Positions 18,060-28,900 of a stretch of DNA of 64,000 bases are shown piece after piece. Made by a program: the position numbers and the translations under genes. How positions within the stretch are numbered: the first letter of the stretch is position 1; each line of letters begins with the position of its first letter. Under the pieces are notes generated by a model that had not been told where the DNA came from, did not search any database, and saw nothing but the letters and a program-made list of their open reading frames with translations. Source of the stretch: Verrucomicrobiia bacterium (GTDB lineage: Bacteria; Verrucomicrobiota; Verrucomicrobiia; Limisphaerales; UBA9464); NCBI GenBank assembly GCA_019634635.1, contig JAHCBB010000003.1, forward strand, positions 124,001 through 188,000, given 5' to 3'.

Positions 18060-19013
18060 ATGCGCATCCTCTCCCGCCCCGCCCTCACCCCGCACCGCAC
18101 CGCCGCCAACCTGACCGCCTGGTTTGTCCTGCCGACCGGCTCCGGACCGGACCCCGATTCCGGACCCGACTATGCCGTCCTCGAGGAGGCCCTCGACCGG
18201 AAGGAGGCCGTCCTGCACGAGACGGGCAACGTCAACGAGCTGGTGATCGAAAACCTCGGGGACGCCGATCTGTTCATCCAGGCGGGCGACCTGGTGAAGG
18301 GCGGCCGGCAGGACCGCACCCTGGGTGCCGACTTCATCGTTCCGGCGCGTTCCGGCAGGGTCCCGATTCCTGCGTTCTGCGTGGAGTCCGGACGCTGGAG
18401 CCGGCGCCGCGGTGAGTCGGAGTTCCAGTTCTCGAAGTCGAGCGACATGGCGTCCTCGAAGAAGCTGCGGGCCCTCCTTCGCACCCGTGGGAATCAGGGG
18501 GCCGTCTGGGAATCGGTGGCCGAAATGCAGCAAAAGCTCGGTCATGGCGTGCAGGCCGACGCCACCTCCGGACTCTCCCCCTCCAGCCTCCAGCTCTCGG
18601 TTGAAAAGCGGGAGGTGGTCGTGGCGGTCGAGGACTACCTCCGCCAACTGGGCGCTCCGCCGGACCCTGCCGCCATGGGCGTGGTTTGGGCGATCAATGG
18701 CCGCCTCAGTCATGCCGACGTCTATGCCAGCCCCGTCGTTTTCAGGAAGGTGTGGCGGAAGTTGCTCCGGGCCGCGGCGCTGGAGGCCCTGGGCGAGCGG
18801 TCGGGCGGGCGTGTGCCGGCGGATCCCGATCCGGCCGCCGTGACGGCGTGGCTTGCAACGCCAGCAGCGGCGGCCGCCTCCGAGGAACCCCTCCCGCCGC
18901 GCACGCGCATCACCACGCGAAGGATGGGGAGCCGCCTGCACAGCGAGACGGTGGACCTGGTGGACCGCGCCGCGCCGGTGCCGGTCCACGTCAGCGTGCT
19001 GGAAACCGCTTGA
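18060..19013 (+). CDS. ARPP-1 (DUF6569) domain protein
   Basis: Product of 317 residues with no signal peptide. It matches the ARPP-1 pattern: NLTAWFVLP near the N-terminus, YAVLEEALDRKEAVLHETGN, VNELVIENLGDADLFIQAGD, LVKGGRQDRTLGADFIVPA and the CVESGRW motif. The family was named from its association with ADP-ribosylglycohydrolase and phosphatase domains; its biochemical role is not established. Here it stands alone, 60 bp after the amine dehydrogenase-like gene and convergent with uppS, so context gives no further clue. Confidence 0.8.
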   Translation: MRILSRPALTPHRTAANLTAWFVLPTGSGPDPDSGPDYAVLEEALDRKEAVLHETGNVNELVIENLGDADLFIQAGDLVKGGRQDRTLGADFIVPARSGRVPIPAFCVESGRWSRRRGESEFQFSKSSDMASSKKLRALLRTRGNQGAVWESVAEMQQKLGHGVQADATSGLSPSSLQLSVEKREVVVAVEDYLRQLGAPPDPAAMGVVWAINGRLSHADVYASPVVFRKVWRKLLRAAALEALGERSGGRVPADPDPAAVTAWLATPAAAAASEEPLPPRTRITTRRMGSRLHSETVDLVDRAAPVPVHVSVLETA

Positions 19014-19020
19014 GACCGGC

Positions 19021-19755
19021 TCAGACGGCGCCGAACCGGCGGTGACGCCGGGCGTATTCCTCCAGCGCCTCGCAGAACTGCGCCTTTCGGAAGTCGGGCC
19101 AGAGCGTGGGGGTGACCACGAACTCCGCATAGGAGATCTGCCAGAGGAGGAAATTGCTGACCCTCATTTCACCGCTGGTGCGGATGAGGAGGTCGGGATC
19201 CGGCCAGTGACGGGTGTACAGGTGTTCGGACACCATCCGCTCGTTGATCTCGGCCGGGTCCACTCCCCCACGTTTCACCTGGTCGGCGATGGCCCGCACC
19301 GCCTCCACGATCTCCGTGCGCCCGCCATAGCTGAGGGCGACGATGAGGGTGAGGCCGTTGTTGCGCGCCAGGAGCTGGCGGGTGCTTTCGAGCTGCGCCT
19401 GGACCGCCTCGGGCAGCCGCCAGATCTGTCCGATGGCCTCCAGCCGCACGTTGTTCCGCTGCAATTCCGCCGCCTCGTTGCGCAGGTAGCGCGCGAGGAA
19501 TTTCATGAGCGTGTCCACCTCGTCCTTGGGGCGGTTCCAGTTCTCGACGGAGAACGCGTACAGGGTGAGGTACTTGATTCCCAGCTCACCGGCGGCCCGG
19601 ACGATGGCCCGGACGGACTCGGCGCCCGCCCGATGCCCTTCGACCCGCGGCCGCATGCGTGCCTTGGCCCAGCGGCCGTTGCCATCCATGATGAGGGCGA
19701 CGTGCTGCGGCAGGCTGGCCATCGCGGCCGCCGAAAGACGGGGCTCGGCACTCAC
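19021..19755 (-). CDS. uppS: Undecaprenyl diphosphate synthase (isoprenyl transferase)
   Basis: Product of 244 residues, cis-prenyltransferase family. It condenses isopentenyl diphosphate with farnesyl diphosphate to give the C55 carrier lipid used for peptidoglycan and surface polysaccharide. Signatures: HVALIMDGNGRWAKARM (catalytic Asp), TLYAFSVENWNRP, IVALSYGGRTEIV and DLLIRTSGEMRVSNFLLWQ with SYAEFVVTPTLWPDF. The GTG at 19755 is preceded by GAGG seven bases upstream and lies 9 bp after the purA stop; an ATG at 19722 is the alternative. Probably cotranscribed with purA. Confidence 0.93.
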   Translation of the reverse strand: MSAEPRLSAAAMASLPQHVALIMDGNGRWAKARMRPRVEGHRAGAESVRAIVRAAGELGIKYLTLYAFSVENWNRPKDEVDTLMKFLARYLRNEAAELQRNNVRLEAIGQIWRLPEAVQAQLESTRQLLARNNGLTLIVALSYGGRTEIVEAVRAIADQVKRGGVDPAEINERMVSEHLYTRHWPDPDLLIRTSGEMRVSNFLLWQISYAEFVVTPTLWPDFRKAQFCEALEEYARRHRRFGAV

Positions 19756-19764
19756 GCGGGCGCC

Positions 19765-21036
<1,272 letters not shown>

Positions 21037-21058
21037 GGAAACTCGGTGTCTCCGGCAG

Positions 21059-21086
21059 AAAAATGCCCCGAACGCAAGTTCGGGGC
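21059..21086 (-). terminator. Rho-independent terminator
   Basis: On the minus strand GCCCCGAAC-TTGC-GTTCGGGGC forms a perfect 9-bp stem with a 4-base loop, followed by A and five T. It lies after the 2OG-oxygenase-like gene (21113-21751) and before purA. Confidence 0.9.
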
Positions 21087-21112
21087 GGCCCGCCGGTCTT
21101 TGCCCCGGGAAG

Positions 21113-21751
21113 CTAGGATTCCCCGGGAGGAGGTGTCAACGCGTCAGGGCGCGCCAGCGCCGGCTGGACATTGAAGGCGATGCTGATGCGTTCCTCGCAG
21201 TCCCCCGCCTCCACGCCATGGGGCAGCCAGCTCGGAAACAGCACCAGCAACAGGTTCCGGGGCTGGGCCACGAACTTCTCCCGCGCGCGGGCCGGGGTCA
21301 TCGGGCGGTCCGGACGCAGCGGCAGGCACTCCATCACCGCCGCCGGCCGCGGATCGTTGAAGAAAAGACGGCCGGCGCCGGGCGGTGTCTCCAGATACAC
21401 CGTGCCGCTCAGCCAGCATCCGGGATGCACATGCACGACGTTGTAGCCGCCCCGGTCGTGGACATTGGCCCAGGCGGGGACCGTGAAGGTGAGGCTCCCG
21501 CGCCGCACGCCGTAGTCGTCCAGCACGGCCCGGATGGAGGGAACGAGACGATCCCGCAGGGGGGCAAACGCCGGGAGATCAAAGAGGTTGCTGGCGCTGC
21601 GCCAGCCATTGCGGTTGGACTTGCGCTCCGCCGCCTCCCCGCCGCTTCGCCGAAGGTCGCGCACCGCCTCGACCAGCGCGCCGCGGATGGGCTCCAACTC
21701 CGTGAGATCCTCCAGCCAGATGGGGGTGGCGAAGGCGTCAATCCGATTCAT
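21113..21751 (-). CDS. Putative 2OG-Fe(II) oxygenase (TIGR02466 type)
   Basis: Product of 212 residues. The start MNRIDAFATPIWLEDLTE, the central AWANVHDRGGYNVVHVHPGC with WLSGTVYL, and the end LVLFPSWLPHGVEAGDCEER (ISIAFNVQ) follow the TIGR02466 pattern of putative Fe(II)/2-oxoglutarate enzymes. Candidate iron ligands are the histidines of HVHPG and of LPHGV. The substrate is unknown; relatives are scattered and sometimes phage-borne. It lies downstream of the Gfo/Idh/MocA gene on the same strand with a 70-bp gap and ends in the terminator at 21059-21086. Confidence 0.78.
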   Translation of the reverse strand: MNRIDAFATPIWLEDLTELEPIRGALVEAVRDLRRSGGEAAERKSNRNGWRSASNLFDLPAFAPLRDRLVPSIRAVLDDYGVRRGSLTFTVPAWANVHDRGGYNVVHVHPGCWLSGTVYLETPPGAGRLFFNDPRPAAVMECLPLRPDRPMTPARAREKFVAQPRNLLLVLFPSWLPHGVEAGDCEERISIAFNVQPALARPDALTPPPGES

Positions 21752-21821
21752 GGGACGGGGGCGCCGCCCACGCGCCTCCGGGAACGGCGGCGGGTCGGCG
21801 GCGGAACTGGGTCAGGGGTCT

Positions 21822-23306
21822 TCAGACGCGTGCCGGAACCTCAAAGCCCTTCCGGTACGCCCCGGCGAGCTGGTGGTTGGCTTCCCGGTTCTTCTCGAAC
21901 TGCTCCGAGGCCGGATCCATTTTGAGAAAGGCGCCGAGGGTGATGGGCGACGCGGTCAGATCCACCCAGTTGGCCGTGAGGTGTGCGGCCATGCGGTCAA
22001 AGGACTCGGCCATTGCCGGCAGGTCCTGGAAGCGCTCCCGGATCGCCCCGGGCGCGAGCGTTTCCCCCATGCGGTAGCTCACGTTGCCGGTGTGACACAG
22101 GGCGCTGCTGAGATGTCCCTCCAGGATCTCGGCGTTCAGCGTGCCGGCGTTCCGGCTGCGGACTGCGGCAATGAAGTTGGCGTAGTGATCGGCACCGCCC
22201 TTGAACCGCTTCACTTCGTTGCCGTCGCGGTCGTAGGCGATCGCGCTGTCGTAGCTGGGGATCACCAGGGTGCCATTCCGGCACTCGACGATCACCCCGA
22301 CCCGGGCGCCGCGAAGGTCATCCATGTTCTGGCCCCATGCCTTGGGATCGTGGAACTCCCGGGAGCGGGGCAGCCCGCGCACCTCGAAGATCAACGGCGC
22401 CTTTGCGTAACCGTGATAGACGATCTGCGTGTTGGGCGTGTTGCCGTCATCCACATAACCGAAGCGACCGCCCACGCTGAACACCAGCGGGCTGAGATGA
22501 TTCTCGCCCAGCACCCAGCGGCCGATGTCCATCTGGTGGATGCCCTGGTTGCCCAGGTCGCCGTTGCCCGTCGAGAACACCCAGTGCCAGTCGTAGTGGA
22601 GCTTCTCGCGCATCAGCGGCTCCATCGGCGCCGGGCCGCACCACAGGTCGTAGTCCACCGTGTCCGGCACCGGGGTCGGGCCGGACACCTTGCCGATGCT
22701 CTGGCGGGGCTTGTAGCAGAGGCCGCGCACCAGCGTGATGTCCCCGAGATTGCCGTCGCGGATCCAGGCCACGGCCTCCTGCAGGCCCGGATTCGACCGG
22801 CTCTGGGTGCCGGTCTGGACGATGCGGTTGTACTGGCGTGCGGCATTGACGATCTGCCGGCCCTCCCACGCATTGTGGGACACCGGCTTCTCCACGTACA
22901 CGTCCTTGCCGGCCTGACAGGCCCAGATGCTGATCAAGGCGTGCCAATGGTTGGGGGTCGCCGTGGCGATGGCGTCCACTTCCTTGCTCTCGAGCAGTTT
23001 CCGGACGTCGGTGTACGTGGCGACCGGGTTGCCGTCGTCGGCCAGCCGGGTGGCCTCCCGATCGAGCACCGTGCGGTCCACATCGCACAGGGCGACCAGG
23101 CGGACACCGGGCAGCTTGCGGAAGCCATGGATGTGGTCCATGCCGCGGCTGTTGAATCCGACAACGGCGACGCGGATATCGCCATTGGCGCCGAGCACCG
23201 ATCCGGGAGCCGGGGCGCCGCGGAGGGAGAGCAGGCCACCGGGAAGGGCGAGGGCGGTGCCGGCCGCGGCCGACCGACGAAGGAAGTCTCTGCGGTTCGT
23301 CTTCAT
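21822..23306 (-). CDS. Tat-exported Gfo/Idh/MocA oxidoreductase
   Basis: Product of 494 residues. The N-terminus MKTNRRDFLRRSAAAGTALA carries the twin-arginine motif RRDFLRR, so the folded protein with its cofactor is exported. The Rossmann domain follows (IRVAVVGFNSRGMDHIHGF), then the family motif VEKPVSHNAWEG and the C-terminal alpha/beta domain (GNLGDITLVRG, GDLGNQGIHQMDIGRWV). Relatives are NAD(P)-dependent sugar or inositol dehydrogenases or glycoside-cleaving oxidoreductases. The neighbouring DUF6807 gene (23357-24367) suggests the same carbohydrate-related pathway. A second Tat-exported member is at 54173-55534. Confidence 0.9.
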   Translation of the reverse strand: MKTNRRDFLRRSAAAGTALALPGGLLSLRGAPAPGSVLGANGDIRVAVVGFNSRGMDHIHGFRKLPGVRLVALCDVDRTVLDREATRLADDGNPVATYTDVRKLLESKEVDAIATATPNHWHALISIWACQAGKDVYVEKPVSHNAWEGRQIVNAARQYNRIVQTGTQSRSNPGLQEAVAWIRDGNLGDITLVRGLCYKPRQSIGKVSGPTPVPDTVDYDLWCGPAPMEPLMREKLHYDWHWVFSTGNGDLGNQGIHQMDIGRWVLGENHLSPLVFSVGGRFGYVDDGNTPNTQIVYHGYAKAPLIFEVRGLPRSREFHDPKAWGQNMDDLRGARVGVIVECRNGTLVIPSYDSAIAYDRDGNEVKRFKGGADHYANFIAAVRSRNAGTLNAEILEGHLSSALCHTGNVSYRMGETLAPGAIRERFQDLPAMAESFDRMAAHLTANWVDLTASPITLGAFLKMDPASEQFEKNREANHQLAGAYRKGFEVPARV

Positions 23307-23356
23307 GGGAATTCAGTCGTGAGCAGACCAGACGTACGATACGCGAACAAGACGAT

Positions 23357-24367
23357 TCAGCGGGGCGCCGTTTTCACCCATTCTTCATGGCGGACTGGAA
23401 TGCCCGCCGCTTCCGTGTCCCCGGGATGGAAAATGAATCGGTACCGGAAGGTGACCTCGTCGGCGGCGGGAATCTTCAGATTGCCGGTCCCGGCCTCCTT
23501 TTTCTCAAAGTCGTGAACGCCAAAGGGGTTTGCAGCAAACAGCCCGTAATCCCGCACATGCCACCAGGTCGGGTGCCGCGGATTCGACGGGTGATCCAGG
23601 ATCGCCACGCCCATCACCTCGCCACCCACCGGCCCGACGTAATCGCACCATGCCGCCCGGCGGCCCCAGGTGGCCCCGTCCCGATCCCCCTCGGAATTGA
23701 TGATCCGTCCCTCCCCCGGGCGCCCCTTGGGCTGGGTCAACCGCATGGATTCGGCGATGCGGATGGCCATGGTCCCCTCCTTGGTGTCCCCGAGCACCAG
23801 GTCGCCAGCCGTGGCCTGCACGGTGATCTCGAAGTCCACGATCCGTTGCGGGCCCCTGGGCGCATGGAACCGCAGGGTGCGCCGGTCGGTGGCAATCGTC
23901 CGGCCGTCCTTCGAGACCCAACGGTTGCGCGCCGTGATGACGCCCTGGTCGCGTCCGGACTCCAGCACGTCAAATCCCTCGTGAACGATCCGTCCTGCGT
24001 CCGCGGATTCGCTCCAGAAGTCCACCCCGTTGGCGTCGCCGTGCGCCCACCAGAGTCCGCGATGATGTGGATGATCCCGGTCCTCGCCGCCCGGATCCTC
24101 CTGCGGCCAGCGACGGGTGAAATGCTGTCCATCCGGACCCAGAATGGGGAACAGGAACGGACGCGATACGTCCTGGTACCGGTACTCGGTGAAGGGCTTT
24201 CCGCCGAGGGTCACCCGGACCACGCCGTTGGTGGCCACCACCCCAACGGCGTTCGGAGTCTCCCCATCGGCGGCGCACAGCAGGGGCGCCATCAGCCCGC
24301 AGATCAGTCCAGCGGCTCCCAGCAGCGCGGCGCGCTCCTGGAGCCCTCGAAAGCGGGAAAATTTCAT
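23357..24367 (-). CDS. PmoA/DUF6807 family protein, exported
   Basis: Product of 336 residues starting MKFSRFRGLQERAALLGAAG, with a signal peptide ending near LLCAADGETPN. The core shows the family pattern: FTEYRYQDVSRPFLFPILGP, HPHHRGLWWAHGDANGVDFW and later HPSNPRHPTWWHVRDYGLFA. The annotation "methane oxygenase PmoA" attached to this family is historical; no copper-monooxygenase features are seen. These proteins often neighbour Gfo/Idh/MocA genes in Planctomycetes and Verrucomicrobia, as here (51 bp upstream), so a sugar-related role is likely. An ATG at 24403 would add 12 residues before the signal. Confidence 0.85.
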   Translation of the reverse strand: MKFSRFRGLQERAALLGAAGLICGLMAPLLCAADGETPNAVGVVATNGVVRVTLGGKPFTEYRYQDVSRPFLFPILGPDGQHFTRRWPQEDPGGEDRDHPHHRGLWWAHGDANGVDFWSESADAGRIVHEGFDVLESGRDQGVITARNRWVSKDGRTIATDRRTLRFHAPRGPQRIVDFEITVQATAGDLVLGDTKEGTMAIRIAESMRLTQPKGRPGEGRIINSEGDRDGATWGRRAAWCDYVGPVGGEVMGVAILDHPSNPRHPTWWHVRDYGLFAANPFGVHDFEKKEAGTGNLKIPAADEVTFRYRFIFHPGDTEAAGIPVRHEEWVKTAPR

Positions 24368-24489
24368 GTCCGGAGCATGCGAGTCCCAGGAAACAGGGGT
24401 CAATCCTTGACGACGGATGGCGGCTCCCGCTTCCAGTTCCGGCTGGTTCCCATCCGCACTTCACCTCACCTTCCGTCGCGACAGGTGCG

Positions 24490-24735
24490 ATGACCATCCC
24501 GGTCCATTTCTGGAGCTACTTTCGCGACCTCACCGGCACCGATCAGATGCGGGTGGAGGTTCCGGCGGGCGGAACCGTCGAGACGGCCCTGCAGGCCGTG
24601 TATGCCGCCCATCCCCGCCTCGCCGCGCTGCGGCAGTGCACGCTGATTGCGGTGGGCCTCGACTACCAGGATGCCCGCCACGTGCTCCTCGAAGGCGACG
24701 AGGTCTCATTGTTTCCGCCGGTACAGGGGGGCTGA
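24490..24735 (+). CDS. moaD: Molybdopterin synthase small subunit
   Basis: Product of 81 residues with a ubiquitin-like fold ending in the diagnostic Gly-Gly (FPPVQGG). The C-terminal glycine is thiocarboxylated and donates sulfur to precursor Z in molybdenum cofactor synthesis. Conserved LLEGDEVSLFPPVQGG is visible. moaE follows 21 bp downstream. No other molybdenum cofactor gene is in the window. Confidence 0.93.
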   Translation: MTIPVHFWSYFRDLTGTDQMRVEVPAGGTVETALQAVYAAHPRLAALRQCTLIAVGLDYQDARHVLLEGDEVSLFPPVQGG

Positions 24736-24756
24736 ACCCGCCGGCGACCCCGACGC

Positions 24757-25155
24757 ATGGACCGCACCGTCACCTTGACGCCGGACCCGATCCCGGTGCT
24801 TCCCCGGGCAGCCTCCGATCGCTGGGGCGCGGTGGTCCGATTCAGCGGGGTGGTCCGCGCGACCGAGGCGGGTGCGCCCATTCGCGGGCTGGCGTATGAG
24901 GCCTTTGAAGCCATGGCCATCCACCAGTTCCACCGGCTGCTGGACGAACTGGAGGCCCGATGGCCCGGGGTCGGTTCCGTGCAACTGGTGCATCGTCTTG
25001 GTTTTGTGGCTGCCGGGGAACCCAGCCTGTGGATCGAAGTCGCCGCCCCGCACCGTGGCGAGGCATTTGCCGCCTGCCAGTGGCTCATTGATTCGATGAA
25101 GCAGGTGGTCCCGATCTGGAAGCGCCCGCAACCGGCCGCCTCCCCCAACGGGTAG
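24757..25155 (+). CDS. moaE: Molybdopterin synthase catalytic subunit
   Basis: Product of 132 residues, close to the usual length. Together with MoaD it converts precursor Z to molybdopterin. Signatures: GAVVRFSGVVRATEAGAPIR, LAYEAFEAMA and the active-site lysine region LIDSMKQVVPIWKRP. The last codons (…CCCCAACGGGTAG) recur at about 25350-25365 inside the downstream repeat array, showing that the array copied the end of this gene. Confidence 0.93.
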   Translation: MDRTVTLTPDPIPVLPRAASDRWGAVVRFSGVVRATEAGAPIRGLAYEAFEAMAIHQFHRLLDELEARWPGVGSVQLVHRLGFVAAGEPSLWIEVAAPHRGEAFAACQWLIDSMKQVVPIWKRPQPAASPNG

Positions 25156-25173
25156 CGCTGGCCCCCCGGCAAC

Positions 25174-25944
25174 TTGGTAGGGGCGTGTTTCACCGCGACC
25201 CACTTCAATTCCGCTGCGGTCGGGCATGAGCAACGGGGAACGCGGGCAGCGCCAGGCGCCAGAGCCTCCCCACGATCCCCGCAACCACTCCGCGCGCGCA
25301 TCGGAGAACGTCACGCAATGAACCTGTCACTCTATGGCCGCCTCCTCCAACGGGTAGCGATGGCCCCCCGGCACATTGGTAGGGGCGTGTTTCACCGCGA
25401 CCCAAATCAATTCCGCTGCGTTCGGGCAAAAAGCAACGGGGAACGTGGGCAGCGCCAGGCGCCAGAGCCTCCCCACGATCCCCGCAACCACTCCACGCGC
25501 GCATCGGAGAACGTCACGGACGTGCAGAAGCGCGTCCCTACCCCCACTTCGATTCCGCCGCGTTCGGGCAAAAGCAACGGGGAACGCGGGCAGCGCCAAG
25601 CCGCTCGGCGCCCCGACTCGCCGCGGATGTGCCAGAGGTGCAATGAACCTGTCACTATATTTTACGCGCACACCAGCGAGGCCCTCCACTTGGTAGGGGC
25701 GTGTTTCACCGCGACCCACTTCAATTCCGCTGCGTTCGTGCAAAAGCAACGGGGAACGCGGGCAGCGCGAGGCGCCAGAGCCTCCCCACGATCCCCGCAA
25801 CCACTCCGCGCGCGCATCGGAGAACGTCACGGACGTGCAGAAGCGCGTCCCCCACTTCGATTCCGCTGCGTTCGTGCAAAAGCAACGGGGAACGTGGGCA
25901 GCGCCAGGCCTCTCGGCACCCCTACTCGCCGCGGACGTGCCAGA
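25174..25944 (+). repeat. Composite long-repeat array between two convergent genes
   Basis: Three near-identical units of about 141 bp lie at 25174-25314, 25376-25517 and 25690-25830. Each runs from TTGGTAGGGGCGTGTTTCAC through CAACGGGGAACG and CCCCACGATCCCCGCAACCA to ATCGGAGAACGTCAC. Units 2 and 3 are each followed by GGACGTGCAGAAGCGCGTCC and by a second element (about 25540-25642 and 25850-25944) that repeats part of the unit and ends in CTCGCCGCGGA-GTGCCAGA. In the last copy that end is the 3' end of the giant gene. CAATGAACCTGTCACT also occurs twice (about 25316 and 25643). The region contains no credible gene. Confidence 0.9.
25617..25642 (-). repeat. Duplicated fragment of giant gene 3' end
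   Basis: ACTCGCCGCGGATGTGCCAG matches the last codons of the secreted mosaic gene at 25924-25943 with one change. Here the stop codon is missing. It is the boundary of the first long composite copy in the array. Confidence 0.65.
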
Positions 25945-28900
25945 AGCTGGGCTCCGAGCCCGCCCCCGGACTGAGCAACAGCTCGATCGGACTCTCCATC
26001 CCCAGCCCCAGCAGACGCTGGAACTCCGTCCAGTCCCCCAGCACGGTCGCCTGCTCCACCACGATCGGCTTCAACAGCGGCGCCCGGATCTTCAGGACCA
26101 TCCGCCCGTCCGCACGGGGTGGTTCGATCTGCAGCTGGATGCTCTCCACCACCACGATCCGAAACGCCCCGCGGACGCTCAAGGTCCCGTCCAGTAGCGC
26201 CACGGTCGCCTCATTCGTCGAGGGCGCCGCCGTGGGCGGGGGCGTCCATCGCAACCATCCATCGCGCCCAATCGCCAGCCCGGCAGGCCCGGAAACCAGC
26301 GCGAAGGTGAGCGGTTGCGCCGGCAGATCCGGATCGCTGCCGGTCAGCAGCCACTCGAAGGGCGCCCCCGCCATCGCCACCAGGTCCGCCACGGGATCCA
26401 GCACGGGCGGCTCGTTGACCTCCCGCACGGTGATCACCAGGCGGTTCGTCACCGACAACGGCGGCACCCCGTCATCCGTCACCCGCACCTCCGCGATGAC
26501 GGTCGAGGGGCCATCCGCTTCACCCGGAGTCCACCGCAACTCCCCGCCCGGCGTCACGGTCATCCCGGCCGGCCCGCCCGCCAGCGAGAACGTCACCGCC
26601 TGCGGCGGCAGGTTCGGGTCGGTGGCCCGCAGGGTCAACCTGAGCTCCGTGTGCTCATCCAGCTCCTGGTCCGGCACCGGAGCGATCACCGGCGGCTCGT
26701 TGACCTCGCGCACGGTGACCCGGAATCGCTGGACCGTCGTCCGCGGGGGCGTCCCATCATCCCGGACGGCCACCTGCACCTCAAATTCGCCCGGACCGTC
26801 GGCCTCCCCCGGGATCCATGTCATCACTCCCGTCGAGCTCACGGTCAGCCCTGCGGGACCGGCCACCAGCAGGAACTGCAGACGCTGCACCGGCCAGTCC
26901 GGGTCCGTCGCCTCCAGCGCAAGGCTCCACGGAACCCCCTCGTCCACCGCCTGGTCCGGCACCGGCGTGAAGACCGGCGCCTCGTTGACCTCGCGTACCA
27001 CGATCACAATGCGGTTCGTCGCCGACAACGGCGGCACACCGTCATCCGTCACCCGCACCTGCGCCACCACCGTGGACGGCCCGTCCGCCTCACCCGGCGT
27101 CCAGCGCAAGGCCCCGCCCGGGGCCAGCGTCATCCCCTCCGGCCCGTCCACCAGGGAAAACGCCAGCGACTGCACGGGCAGGTCCGGATCGGTGGCCAGG
27201 AGCGTCAGCCCGAATTCCGTGTTCTCATCCACCGCCTGCTCCGGCACGGACGCCATCACCGGCGGACGGTTCACCTCCCGCACCACCAACTGATGGGTCG
27301 TGGTGACCGTCAGGGGCGGGGAACCCGTGTCACGGACCCGGACAATCACCGTGTTCGTGGACGGCCCTTGGTCCTCCGCAGGCGTCCAGACCAGCGCGCC
27401 CGCCGCGTTCACCCCCAGGCCGGACGGTCCCGCCACCACCTCATGGTTCAGGACCTGCGGCGGCAGGTCGGGATCGGACGCGTCCAGCGGCAGGGTCCAG
27501 GCCACCTCCTCATCCAGCTCATGCCGGACCACCACGCCGAGGCGCAGGTTGTCCACATGAATGTTGCCGTCCGATCCACCCGTGCGCCCCGCCAGCACAA
27601 ACCGGCCCCGCCCCGCCTCGAAGCCGACATCGAGATCCTCCACCAACGCGGCGCCCTTCCACCAGGCCGAGAACCGGCCGTCCGGACTCAACTCCAGCAC
27701 CAACGGCTGCCACGACAGCGTGGCCCACGCCGCCGGATGCAGGAAGTAACCGCCCGCGGCCCAATACTCCGGGTCGTGAGGACCGGTCTGGGGGCTGCCC
27801 GGGTCCGTGGCGGCCCCGTTTCGCGTCGGCAACGGAATCTTGGCGACGGTCACATTGTCCACGCGGACAATGAGTCCCTCGATGTCATTGGTATCCCCGG
27901 GGTCTCCCGGGAAATAGTTGCCCGACCAGGTATCAAAGGAAATCGCGATGCCGGTGCGTGTTCCCGTCTCCGCGCCCCAGTCGCCAGCGTATCCCGAGTG
28001 ATTCTCGGGGGACTCCAGCACCGGATCCCCAACCCGCGCAAAGTTGAAGCTGAAGCCATCCGCGGCGCGTTCGCGGGTTCCGTTCCCAGAGCGGAGATCG
28101 CACGACATGCGGAATCCCGCAATCACGGCATCGGGATCGGGAATCGCCGGAAATACCAGCGCCGTGTACCGGTTCGTGCGGGAATACGTCAGGCCCAGGA
28201 ATCCGCCCGGATTCCCCCCCGTGAGCGCCCAGGCAGCCTCGGTGCTGCCCGCCAACGTCCCGAAAGCCGCGGGGTCCGTCTCAAAATCAAGGAACCATTC
28301 CGAAGCCACCCACGGGGCTTGATTCCCTTCCAGGACCCTCACCTGGAAAGTGACGTCCGTCGCCGGCGCCCCGTCACCCGTCACGCGAAGGACCACCTCG
28401 TTGGTGGACGGCCCCTGGGCTTCCGTGGGCGTCCAGATCAATGCCCCGGTCGGCGTCAGGACCATGCCGTCCGGACCCAACACCAATTCAACCGTCCCCC
28501 GCCTTCCGCCCTCCGGCGGCCCCGACCAACGCAGGGCGACGCCAAACGTCTCCCCTTCGTCCACCGTCACCGGCGCAAACGCGCGGACCCCTCCGCGGTC
28601 GGGGTGCTCCATCAGGTAACCCAGGCGGGTATCCCCCGACGCGTTGTTCCACGCCCCCCAGGGAAACAAATCAAGGCGATCCTCCCCCAGATGGTTCGGT
28701 TCCCCGGGCGACCAGGCCTCGAACCTCCACGGTTCCCCGGTGATCCAGGCCCATCCCAGGCGGGGATTCGTGTCGTCACCCGACCGCAACCCGCCGAGCC
28801 AGACCCGGCCTCCCTGATCCTCCCAGGCCCGGCGTCCCGCCTCCCATTCGGCAAGGCTTCCAAACGTCGCCAGATGACCTCCGCGGACCGCCGCGTCGCT

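Noticed and set aside
25174..25921. CRISPR array
   Set aside because: The repeated units are ~141 bp, copies are few, there are no short direct repeats with unique spacers, and no cas gene is nearby.
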